NCBI GenBank assembly: GCA_038204345.1
Contig: JBBRDB010000062.1
Location: 1-12,604 of the forward strand
DNA length: 12,604 nt
Direction of reading: 5' to 3'
Source of the DNA: JAHJSA01 sp038204345
GTDB lineage: Bacteria > Actinomycetota > Thermoleophilia > RBG-16-64-13
Under the pieces are notes generated by a model that was given only the letters and a program-made list of their open reading frames with translations, did no database searches and was not told where the DNA came from. Each line of letters starts with the position of its first letter. Positions within the stretch are counted from its first letter, which is position 1. Made by a program: the position numbers and the translations under genes. Positions 6,485 to 12,604 of the stretch are shown here, piece by piece.

Positions 6485-7054
6485 ATGTTCTTGGTTGCGG
6501 GCCTGGGCAATCCCGGGCCGCAGTACCAGCGGCACCGCCACAACGTGGGTTTCATGGTCGCAGAAGAGTTGCGCCGCCGTCACGGGTGGCCTCCCTTTCG
6601 TGCCCGCTACCAGGGGTTGTTCGGTGAAGGGGCCATCCTCGGGCGGCGCGTGGGGTTGCTCCTGCCCATGACGTTCATGAACCGGTCGGGCCAGGGCGTG
6701 GGCGAAGCCGCCCGCTTCTACCGTATCCCGGTGGAACGAGTGCTGGCCGTGCACGACGAGGTGGAGCTGCCGTTCGGCGAAGTGCGGCTCAAGCAGGGCG
6801 GCGGCCTCGGCGGACATAACGGTCTTCGGAGCATGGAGCAGCACGTGGGGAGCCGTGACTTCTGGCGCGTGCGCGTGGGGGTGGGCAGACCCACCTCGTC
6901 GCGCGTGACCCTCGCCGATTTCGTACTCAGCGATTTTACCGAGCCGTCCGAAGACGTGCTCCTCCTCGTGTCGTCGGCGGCCGACCTCGTAGAGACCTGG
7001 CTGCAGGCCGACGGGGCCTTCCCAGCGGACACAGAAACCTCCGCCGGGGGCTGA
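6485..7054 (+). CDS. pth: peptidyl-tRNA hydrolase
   Basis: Pth cleaves the ester bond of peptidyl-tRNAs that drop off the ribosome, recycling tRNA. The 189-residue size is standard. Expected active-site residues are present: Asn9 in GLGNPG, catalytic His19 in RHNVGF, Asn66 in MTFMNRSG, Asp91 in HDEVELPFG, and Asn112 in GGHNGLRSM, followed by RVRVGVGRP. The start ATG 6485 has no good Shine-Dalgarno sequence; it lies 17 nt after rplY, so translation probably relies on reinitiation. The stop is 1 nt before mfd. The rplY-pth-mfd order is a conserved neighbourhood, and both rplY and pth serve translation. Confidence 0.97.
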   Translation: MFLVAGLGNPGPQYQRHRHNVGFMVAEELRRRHGWPPFRARYQGLFGEGAILGRRVGLLLPMTFMNRSGQGVGEAARFYRIPVERVLAVHDEVELPFGEVRLKQGGGLGGHNGLRSMEQHVGSRDFWRVRVGVGRPTSSRVTLADFVLSDFTEPSEDVLLLVSSAADLVETWLQADGAFPADTETSAGG

Positions 7055-7055
7055 C

Positions 7056-10000
7056 GTGCCCCTTCTGACTTCCTTCCTGGCGGGCACGCCGCCGTTCCGA
7101 GACTTCGTGCGCCGCGCGGCCGGAACCGCCGCGCGCGTGGAGACGGCCTCCTTCGCCCACGCCTACGTCACCGCCACCGTGTTGGCCGAAAAGGGCTGGC
7201 GCGACCTGCCCTGCCTCGTCGTCGCCGGTGGTCAGGAAGTGGCGGAGGACCTGGCTCGGGAGCTGAGATTGTACCTGCCGCACCGCGAGGTGCTTTTTCT
7301 GCCCGCGCGCGGAGTGTGGTATGGATCGGAAGGCGTTGTGCCGCCACGTGTGGTGGGCCGTCGCGCGCAGGCGTTGGGATCGCTGCGAGACGACGCGGTG
7401 GTCGTTGTCGAAGGCTCCACTCTCATGGAGAAGGTGCTTCCCGCCGCCGGTTCCCCGTTCGTGCTGCAGGTGGGGGAACGGGTGCGCTTCGAGGGTTTGG
7501 CCGAGATGCTGGTGGACCTCGGTTACGAGCGCGCAGAACAAGTGGAGGAAGCCGGCGAGTTCTCGGTGCGCGGCGGTCTCATAGACATCTTCCCCACGAC
7601 TCATGTCGCGCCGGCGCGGGTGGAGTTCTGGGGAGACGAGGTTGAGAGCATCCGTAGCTTCTCCGTGTACTCCCAGCGCTCGCTGGCATCTCTCGAGCAC
7701 GTCGAAGTGCTCGCTGCGCGAGAGGACGAGGAGGCCGATGCGCGCAGCATCCAGGATCTCCTGCCGCCGGGCACCCGCATCGTGGTCGTGGACCCAAGTG
7801 CCGTCTCCACGCAGGTAGACGCCTTCCGCGGAGATCTGGACGACGTGGTCGGCGGCGACGGAGAGGCCGAGAGTCGTGCGCACCCGTCGCCCGAGCCGGC
7901 CGCGGATGGTGCTGCTGCGGCGGCCGCCGCCGGCTCGGCGACCGTGGCTCCTGTTCCCTCGGCTCCGGGCGCATCACCGGCCCGCCTCGTCTCCGCCCGC
8001 GACGGCTATGTCGACTGGAACGAGGTGACCGACTCGATCGCGGGACGCGGCCCCGTTACTGTCGCCCGTCCCGGGGGCGCAGGCGATCCGGACGTCCCTT
8101 CCGGCGAAGACGCATTGGTCATCCGCGCCACCAGCGGCGACCTTCCCATCACCAGCCTCCCCGAGGCCGAGCGCGAACTCGAACGCCTGGCCTCCGAGGG
8201 CTACCGAGTGGTCATCTCTTTCGAATCCCGTGCCGAGGCCGAACGGGCCACCTTCATCTTGAAGCGGTCGCCGGGCAGGCCGGCGGCGCCAAGTGACATC
8301 CCCACGGGGCCGGGGGTCACCTACCTGGGAGTGCCGCACAGAAGGCACTTCATGCTGCCCGACGTCGGCCTGGTGCTTCTTACCCACACCCAGATCTTCC
8401 CGCGTAGGCGCAAGGCCGCCGGCGCACGCCGGCCGGCCGGCGTGGGAGCCATCTCTAGTTTCCGCGATCTGCGTAAGGGCGACTTCATCGTGCACGAAGA
8501 TCACGGTGTGGGTCGCTTCCGAGGCATCTCCACCAAGACCGTGGCCGGGGTCACCCGCGATTACCTCGACGTGGAGTTCCGCGACGGCGACATGCTCTAT
8601 CTGCCTCACGACCAGATCGACCGCATCGGGCGGTACGTGGGAGCCGACGGCACGCCGCCCGCACTCTCCAAGTTGGGGGGTAAGGCCTGGGCACAGGTCA
8701 AGAACCGGGCGCGGGCGGCGGTCCGGGAGATGGCCGGTGAGTTGCTGCGGCTGTACGCGGTCAGGCAGACGACCCCGGGGCATCCCTTCTCCGAGGACGG
8801 AGAGTGGCAGCGTCGTTTCGAGCTGGCCTTCCCCTACGTTGAGACGGCCGATCAGCGTCGTACCATCGACGAGGTCAAGGACGACATGGAGCGCGCGGAG
8901 CCGATGGATCGCCTGGTGTGCGGGGACGTGGGTTACGGCAAGACCGAGGTCGCCCTGCGCGCCGCCTTCAAGGCCACCATGGACGGCAAGCAGGTCATGG
9001 TACTCGTGCCCACCACCATCCTCGCGCAGCAACACTACGGCACTTTCCGCGAGCGGATGGGGGAATTCCCGGTCAAAGTAGAAATGGTCTCCAGGTTTCG
9101 CTCGGCCAAGGAGCAGCGCCGCATCGTGCGTGAGTTCTCCGAGGGCAAGGTCGACGTCCTCATCGGAACCCACAGACTCCTCTCACAGGATGTCGCTCCC
9201 AAAGACCTGGGCATGATCATCGTGGACGAGGAGCAACGTTTCGGGGTGGCTCAGAAGGAGGCGCTCCGCAACTTGAAGCTCAAGGTGGACGCTCTCACCC
9301 TGTCCGCGACCCCGATCCCCCGCACTCTGCAGATGTCTCTGTCCGGGGTCCGCGATATCTCGGTGATCGAGACTCCACCCAAGGACCGCCATCCGATCCA
9401 GACGTACGTGGGCACCTACGACGAGGGTATGGCCCGACGGGCCATCGAGCGCGAGGTCGAGCGGGGGGGTCAGGTATTCTTCCTTCACAATCGGGTGGAG
9501 ACCATCGAGCGCACGGCCATGCGCTTGGCGGAGGCACTGCCTGCCGTCCGCTTTGGTGTAGCTCACGGGCAGATGCCGGAGTCGGCCCTGGAACGGGTGA
9601 TGCTCGACTTCCTCCGGGGCGATTACGACGTGTTGGTCACGACCACCATCATCGAGAGCGGCCTCGACATCCCCAACGCCAACACCCTGATCGTGGAGAG
9701 GGCCGACCTGTTGGGCCTGTCGCAGCTCTACCAGATCCGGGGTCGCATCGGCCGGTCTGCTCGGGTCGCTCACGCCTTCCTGTTCCACCCCGACGAGGAG
9801 GCCCTCACCGAGGAGGCGCGCGAACGCCTTTCCACTCTGGCTGACTACACTGAGCTCGGTTCCGGCTTCAAGATCGCCATGCGCGACCTCGAGATCCGCG
9901 GTGCCGGGAATCTCTTGGGCGACGAGCAGTCCGGCCATATCGCGGCCGTGGGGTTCGAGCTCTACCTCTCGATGCTGGAGCAGACGGTCAAAGCCATGCA

Positions 10001-10478
10001 GGGAGAGGACGTCGCCGCCCAGGAAGCGCCGCGGGTGGAGGTGGGTATCGACGCCTACGTCCCTTCATCGTTCATCGCCTACGAAGCCGCGAAGGTGGAC
10101 CTGCACCGCCGCATTGCTACGGCCGACAGCATCGAGACCCTGCGCGAACTCCGCGCGGAACTCGCCGACCGGTTCGGCTCGATTCCGGAGCCGGTGGACA
10201 ACCTCGTGTTCCTGGGAGAACTGAGAGTGCAGCTGCAGGAACTCGGTGTCCGTTCGCTGGCGGTGCGCGGGTACAAATTGACCATCGCGGGCCTCTCGCT
10301 GCCCAAGGGTGCCCGGGAGCTCCTGATGAACCGCGACCGGAGGTATGTCTACTCGCCGGTCGCGGGCGACCTTACGTTCGGGTTCAGGGGCGACGCTCGG
10401 CCGGTGCGGGAGGTCGTCGAGTCTGTACTCGGTGATATACTCCCTATCTGGTCCGGGGAGGCCTCTGTCATTGCGTGA
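7056..10478 (+). CDS. mfd: transcription-repair coupling factor Mfd
   Basis: Mfd is an ATP-driven DNA translocase that pushes stalled RNA polymerase off damaged DNA and recruits UvrA. The 1140-residue protein has the full layout. The N-terminal UvrB-like module spans about 1-260 and 310-450. The RNA-polymerase-interacting CarD-like domain begins LRKGDFIVHEDHGVGRF at 472. The RecG-like helicase core has Walker A GDVGYGKT at 623-630, DEEQ at 724-727, and LSATPIPRTLQMS; its second lobe carries TIIESGLDIPNANT and QLYQIRGRIGRS. A C-terminal TRCF regulatory domain runs from about 990 on. The start is GTG, 1 nt after pth, with no clear Shine-Dalgarno sequence, so coupled translation is likely. One oddity is an Ala-rich insertion at residues 266-309. 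Very long open frames on the other strand here are codon-bias shadows. Confidence 0.97.
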   Translation: MPLLTSFLAGTPPFRDFVRRAAGTAARVETASFAHAYVTATVLAEKGWRDLPCLVVAGGQEVAEDLARELRLYLPHREVLFLPARGVWYGSEGVVPPRVVGRRAQALGSLRDDAVVVVEGSTLMEKVLPAAGSPFVLQVGERVRFEGLAEMLVDLGYERAEQVEEAGEFSVRGGLIDIFPTTHVAPARVEFWGDEVESIRSFSVYSQRSLASLEHVEVLAAREDEEADARSIQDLLPPGTRIVVVDPSAVSTQVDAFRGDLDDVVGGDGEAESRAHPSPEPAADGAAAAAAAGSATVAPVPSAPGASPARLVSARDGYVDWNEVTDSIAGRGPVTVARPGGAGDPDVPSGEDALVIRATSGDLPITSLPEAERELERLASEGYRVVISFESRAEAERATFILKRSPGRPAAPSDIPTGPGVTYLGVPHRRHFMLPDVGLVLLTHTQIFPRRRKAAGARRPAGVGAISSFRDLRKGDFIVHEDHGVGRFRGISTKTVAGVTRDYLDVEFRDGDMLYLPHDQIDRIGRYVGADGTPPALSKLGGKAWAQVKNRARAAVREMAGELLRLYAVRQTTPGHPFSEDGEWQRRFELAFPYVETADQRRTIDEVKDDMERAEPMDRLVCGDVGYGKTEVALRAAFKATMDGKQVMVLVPTTILAQQHYGTFRERMGEFPVKVEMVSRFRSAKEQRRIVREFSEGKVDVLIGTHRLLSQDVAPKDLGMIIVDEEQRFGVAQKEALRNLKLKVDALTLSATPIPRTLQMSLSGVRDISVIETPPKDRHPIQTYVGTYDEGMARRAIEREVERGGQVFFLHNRVETIERTAMRLAEALPAVRFGVAHGQMPESALERVMLDFLRGDYDVLVTTTIIESGLDIPNANTLIVERADLLGLSQLYQIRGRIGRSARVAHAFLFHPDEEALTEEARERLSTLADYTELGSGFKIAMRDLEIRGAGNLLGDEQSGHIAAVGFELYLSMLEQTVKAMQGEDVAAQEAPRVEVGIDAYVPSSFIAYEAAKVDLHRRIATADSIETLRELRAELADRFGSIPEPVDNLVFLGELRVQLQELGVRSLAVRGYKLTIAGLSLPKGARELLMNRDRRYVYSPVAGDLTFGFRGDARPVREVVESVLGDILPIWSGEASVIA
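7851..7982 (+). other. Ala/Pro-rich insertion within Mfd
   Basis: Codons 266-309 encode a low-complexity stretch with seven consecutive alanines and many Pro, Ser, Gly and Glu residues. It sits inside the N-terminal UvrB-like module, before the conserved-looking segment starting RLVSARDGY. It is in frame and probably a flexible loop. The homology gap is judged from family memory only. Confidence 0.55.
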
Positions 10479-10549
10479 GCGCCTCGTTCGCGGCACTCGT
10501 ATCCGCACCCCGCCGGCCAGACCAATTAAATAGATAGGAGAGTCTTATC

Positions 10550-11656
10550 GTGATGAAGAAGTTTGCGGTCGTGTTCGCCTTGCTGATCGTGGCGATCGCG
10601 GCGTTCGGCTGTGGCGGCGGTGACAAGCTGCCCGACGGTGCGGTGGCGCAAGTCGGCGAAACAGTGATCGAAAAGACCACCCTTGACACCAGGATCGCCG
10701 ATATCCAGACGCAGGTGCCTGGTCAGACGCCCGACCCGGCGGCGGACCCTGAAGCCTTCAAGGACTTCCAGGCACAGATCCTCGATTACCTCGTGACGCT
10801 CGAGATCGCCACCCAGAAGGCCGACGAACTCGGCGTTACCGTTACGGACGAAGACGTCCAAGCGGCCCTCGATCAGATCAAGGGCATGTTCGGCGGAGAC
10901 GAAGCGGCGTTTGAAGAGGCGCTCAAGCAGCAGAACATGACGCTCGATCAGCTGATGGTGAGCCTGCGCGAGCGTGAACTCCTCACCAAGTCGGCCGAGG
11001 CCGTCACTAAGGACGTCGCGGTGGCAGACGACGAGATCGCCTCCTACTACGAAGAGCACAAGTCGGAATTCACCCAGCCCGAGACGCGCACCGCGCGCCA
11101 CATACTGTTCAGCCCGGGTGGCTCCGCCGATTCGTCCGCTGAGGCTACCGACGCCGAGTGGGAAGCGGCCCGCGTCGAAGCCGAGGCCGCCCGGAAACGT
11201 ATCACCGACGGTGAGGATTTCGCCACCGTGGCTCGGGAACTCTCCGACGACCCGAGTTCCAAGGATCAAGGCGGTGACCTGGGAGAGGTCAAAAAAGACA
11301 CCATGGTGCCCGAGTTCGAGGAAGCTCTGTGGGCGCTCAAGCCCTCAGAGGTCTCCCAGCCGGTCAAGACCCAGTTCGGCTATCACCTCATCAAGTTGGA
11401 GCAGGTGAACGAGGCCCGAGAGAGCACTCTGGATGAGGTGAAAGACCAAATCAAGACCACGCTCCTTGATGAAGCCCAGCAGGCTGAGTGGAGCAAGTGG
11501 CTTGCCGAGGCGAAGAAGTCTCTCAGCGTAGTGATCGCCGACGACTATGTCGCCGCCAGCACCACCACCACAGCCGCTGGTGAGACCACCACCACTGCGG
11601 CCGGAGGGACTACCACCACGGCCGCTGGTGAGACCACGACCACGGCCAAGCAGTAA
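10550..11656 (+). CDS. secreted parvulin-type (PpiC/SurA/PrsA-like) peptidyl-prolyl cis-trans isomerase, probable lipoprotein, with Thr-rich repeat tail
   Basis: This 368-residue protein probably folds exported proteins outside the membrane. Residues 1-20 form a signal peptide (MMKK then a hydrophobic run) ending AAFGC. Cys21 is a plausible lipidation site, although Ala at -3 and Phe at -2 are not the ideal lipobox. A SurA-N-like helical region follows (about 25-175), with coiled, charged helices and a YYEEHKSEF junction. The parvulin domain then runs from TARHILF to FGYHLIKLEQV, containing ELSDDPSSKDQGGDLG and the MVPEFEEALW motif. The C-terminus is a Thr-rich repeat. AGGAG at 10536-10540 stands 9 nt from GTG 10550 and 12 nt from ATG 10553; either could start it, with the same protein but one residue. 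It follows mfd by 71 nt, with an AT-rich patch just before the ribosome binding site. A PpiC-type gene beside mfd/mazG recalls arrangements in some clostridia, where prsA/surA follows mfd. Function is a family inference. Confidence 0.9.
   Translation: MMKKFAVVFALLIVAIAAFGCGGGDKLPDGAVAQVGETVIEKTTLDTRIADIQTQVPGQTPDPAADPEAFKDFQAQILDYLVTLEIATQKADELGVTVTDEDVQAALDQIKGMFGGDEAAFEEALKQQNMTLDQLMVSLRERELLTKSAEAVTKDVAVADDEIASYYEEHKSEFTQPETRTARHILFSPGGSADSSAEATDAEWEAARVEAEAARKRITDGEDFATVARELSDDPSSKDQGGDLGEVKKDTMVPEFEEALWALKPSEVSQPVKTQFGYHLIKLEQVNEARESTLDEVKDQIKTTLLDEAQQAEWSKWLAEAKKSLSVVIADDYVAASTTTTAAGETTTTAAGGTTTTAAGETTTTAKQ
11561..11653 (+). repeat. C-terminal 8-residue Thr-rich tandem repeat (3.9 copies)
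   Basis: The last 31 codons of the PpiC-like gene read as TTTTAAGE, TTTTAAGG, TTTTAAGE, TTTTAKQ. At DNA level a 17-nt sequence beginning GCCGCTGGTGAG recurs at 11573 and 11621, exactly 48 nt apart. This suggests duplication of a 16-codon block; other Thr codons differ (ACC, ACA, ACT, ACG). A Thr/Ala tail outside the cell could be a cell-wall-spanning or O-glycosylated linker, but no sorting motif or membrane segment follows it. Confidence 0.9.
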
Positions 11657-11669
11657 CGGTATCCTGACG

Positions 11670-11706
11670 CACGGCGCCGCGGCGGGATCTCCCGCCGCGG
11701 CGCGTG
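11670..11706 (+). terminator. strong GC-rich hairpin, probable terminator of the upstream unit
   Basis: A perfect 13-bp stem (11674-11686 with 11691-11703) closes an ATCT loop. Three further pairs (11670-11672 with 11704-11706) can form past a single bulged G at 11673. It begins 14 nt after the ppiC-like stop. No U-tract follows, so it is a hairpin-only (I-shaped) terminator of the kind proposed in Actinobacteria, or an mRNA 3'-end stabiliser. Confidence 0.6.
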
Positions 11707-11713
11707 TCCGACC

Positions 11714-11745
11714 GGCGGCCGGGAACATCGCGCGTTCCGGCCGCC
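11714..11745 (+). terminator. second tandem hairpin before mazG
   Basis: GGCGGCCGG-AAC at 11714-11726 (one extra G bulged at about 11721-11723) pairs with 11734-11745 around the loop ATCGCGC, giving a 12-bp stem. TTGTCT follows, a weak U-rich tail. It lies only 8 nt before the mazG ribosome binding site, so it could be a terminator in tandem with the preceding hairpin or a leader structure that limits mazG expression. Confidence 0.5.
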
Positions 11746-11765
11746 TTGTCTATGGAGGAGGTCCG

Positions 11766-12604
11766 ATGGAGTCAGTCGGTCGCGGAGATGATGCGCCTGC
11801 CGACCTCGTCGAGCCCGGCTCCCGCCGCGATTCCGTCCTGGCTGAGCTGGCCGCTCTCTACGATCTCACCGCCACGCTCCGCCGGGAGTGTCCCTGGGAT
11901 CGCGTGCAGACGCAGGCCGACATCGTTGCCTACACCCTCGAGGAGACCTACGAACTGATCGACGCCGTGCGCGGCCGGGGCGGGGCTCCGGCCGGCGCCG
12001 ATGAGCCTACGTCTGCGAACCTGGTGTGCGGCGAACTCGGCGATCTCCTTTTCCAAGTCTATTTTCTCGCCTGCGTGGCCGAGGAGGCCGGCTGGTACGA
12101 CCTGGGCCACGTCGCGGCGGGCATCCGCGAGAAGCTCGTACGCCGCCATCCTCACATCTTCGGCGACGCTGAGGCCGACACCCCCGACGACGTGCGCCGC
12201 ACGTGGGACGACATCAAGCGGCACACCGAGGGCCGCGAAGGCATATTCCACGAAGTGCCGCAGGCCCTGTCGGCCGCCCTGTTCGCTCAGAAGTTGCAGC
12301 AGAGAGCGGCCACTGTGGGCTTCGACTGGCGCGAGGCCGTAGACGTGTTCGACAAGATCCGTGAGGAGTTGGACGAGTTGGAGGAGGCCGTCCGGACTTC
12401 GGTCGCGGCGGAAGCGGGCGTTCCCGCGCAGGCGTCGGAGCTGCCGCCCGAGCGCGGCGCAGGGCCGCAGTCCGCCGCCCTCACCGCCGGGGCACCGGTC
12501 GTTGACACCCCTCGCGAGCGGGTCGAGGCCGAGGTGGGCGACCTGCTCTTCGCCGCTGTGAACCTCGCCCGGAAGCTCGAGGTGGATCCGGAGTTGGCTT
12601 TGCG
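11766..12604 (+). CDS. mazG: nucleoside triphosphate pyrophosphohydrolase MazG (5' part, runs off window end)
   Basis: MazG hydrolyses NTPs and dNTPs to monophosphates plus pyrophosphate, clearing aberrant nucleotides and, in some bacteria, affecting (p)ppGpp-linked survival. The frame is open from ATG 11766 to the last base (279 codons visible), so the end lies beyond the window. Two all-alpha MazG domains are present. The first has CPWDR at 42-46, EETYE at 59-63 and GELGD ending at Asp93. The joining segment has KLVRRHPHIFG and TWDDIK. The second has QKLQQRAATVGFDW, EELDELEEAV and EVGDLLFAAVN. The Mg-binding EExxE and ExxD patterns are intact in both halves. GGAGGAGG at 11754-11761 stands 4 nt before the ATG, the strongest ribosome binding site in the window. 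A ~20-residue hydrophilic lead precedes the conserved part. Residues 210-249 are a low-complexity insertion inside domain two. Two hairpins separate it from the preceding gene, so it may have its own promoter, though I cannot see one. Confidence 0.94.
   Translation, partial: MESVGRGDDAPADLVEPGSRRDSVLAELAALYDLTATLRRECPWDRVQTQADIVAYTLEETYELIDAVRGRGGAPAGADEPTSANLVCGELGDLLFQVYFLACVAEEAGWYDLGHVAAGIREKLVRRHPHIFGDAEADTPDDVRRTWDDIKRHTEGREGIFHEVPQALSAALFAQKLQQRAATVGFDWREAVDVFDKIREELDELEEAVRTSVAAEAGVPAQASELPPERGAGPQSAALTAGAPVVDTPRERVEAEVGDLLFAAVNLARKLEVDPELAL
12393..12512 (+). other. Ala/Pro/Gly-rich insertion within the second MazG domain
   Basis: About 40 codons (residues 210-249) rich in Ala, Pro, Gly and Ser separate the EELDELEEAV helix from the EVGDLLF helix. 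In typical MazG these metal-binding helices are joined by a short loop. It is in frame and probably a surface-exposed disordered loop. Its presence is seen directly; its absence elsewhere is from memory of the family. Confidence 0.55.

Noticed and set aside
6936..7883. 315-codon open frame on the - strand opposite pth/mfd
   Set aside because: It is antisense to two clear genes; its composition (Arg/His/Gly-rich) is typical of a codon-bias shadow.
7974..9173. 399-codon open frame on the - strand opposite mfd
   Set aside because: It lies wholly antisense to the helicase-encoding part of mfd, has no recognisable domain, and long antisense frames are expected from GC-rich third positions.
10504..10540. 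Possible promoter at the AT-rich patch before the ppiC-like gene
   Set aside because: TTAAAT-like -10 candidates have no acceptable -35 at 16-18 bp; the patch more likely just keeps the ribosome binding site unstructured.
10526..11269. 247-codon open frame on the - strand opposite the ppiC-like gene
   Set aside because: It mirrors a well-supported foldase gene with signal peptide and parvulin motifs; no independent ribosome binding site or family match was seen.
11704..11958. 84-codon + strand ORF across the hairpins and the mazG start
   Set aside because: It is a different frame from mazG, runs through both hairpins, and resembles no protein; the mazG frame has the strong ribosome binding site and motifs.
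1..12604. Mobile element, CRISPR, phage or defence system
   Set aside because: No transposase, integrase, spaced repeats, toxin-antitoxin pair or defence domain is visible; MazG here is the two-domain housekeeping form, not a MazE/MazF module.

Overview
The window is a GC-rich (roughly two-thirds G+C by eye) bacterial chromosome segment with every gene on the + strand. Its order is tatD - rsmA - lipoprotein - ispE - tRNA-Gln - glmU - prs - rplY(ctc) - pth - mfd - PpiC-type lipoprotein - mazG. This closely matches the conserved housekeeping cluster I know from Actinobacteria (tatD/rsmA/ispE beside glmU/prs/rplY/pth/mfd/mazG). GTG starts, GC-rich wobble positions and Ala/Gly/Pro-rich insertions fit that phylum. 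There is no rpfB-like gene between tatD and rsmA, and two lipoprotein genes lie at positions I do not recognise from the classic Streptomyces/Mycobacterium arrangement. That suggests a deeper-branching or uncultured actinobacterial lineage, but the lineage is inferred, not shown.

Positions 1-3072 form one tightly packed transcription unit. It holds the 3' part of a TatD-family metal-dependent hydrolase, the 16S rRNA dimethyltransferase RsmA, a small unrecognised lipoprotein, and the isoprenoid (MEP pathway) kinase IspE. The genes are 3 nt apart or overlapping, so translational coupling is likely.

Positions 3069-3341 are the main regulatory island. A near-perfect sigma-70-type promoter (TTGACA, 17 bp, TATACT) begins inside the last codons of ispE. 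It points into a tRNA-Gln(UUG) gene followed by a 122-nt spacer and glmU.

Positions 3342-10478 hold glmU (UDP-GlcNAc synthesis), prs (PRPP synthesis), rplY/ctc (ribosomal protein bL25), pth (peptidyl-tRNA hydrolase) and mfd (transcription-repair coupling factor), mostly closely spaced. Cell-wall precursor and nucleotide precursor supply thus sit together with translation upkeep and transcription-coupled repair.

Positions 10550-11656 encode a secreted, probably lipid-anchored parvulin-type peptidyl-prolyl isomerase ending in an 8-residue Thr-rich repeat. Two strong tandem hairpins follow. The window closes with a 5' fragment of mazG (NTP pyrophosphohydrolase), which stays open to the last base.

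I found no mobile elements, CRISPR, phage genes or obviously novel multi-gene system. The less ordinary points are the unrecognised lipoprotein, the Thr-repeat tail, the low-complexity insertions in three conserved enzymes (IspE, Mfd, MazG), and the promoter/tRNA/hairpin architecture.
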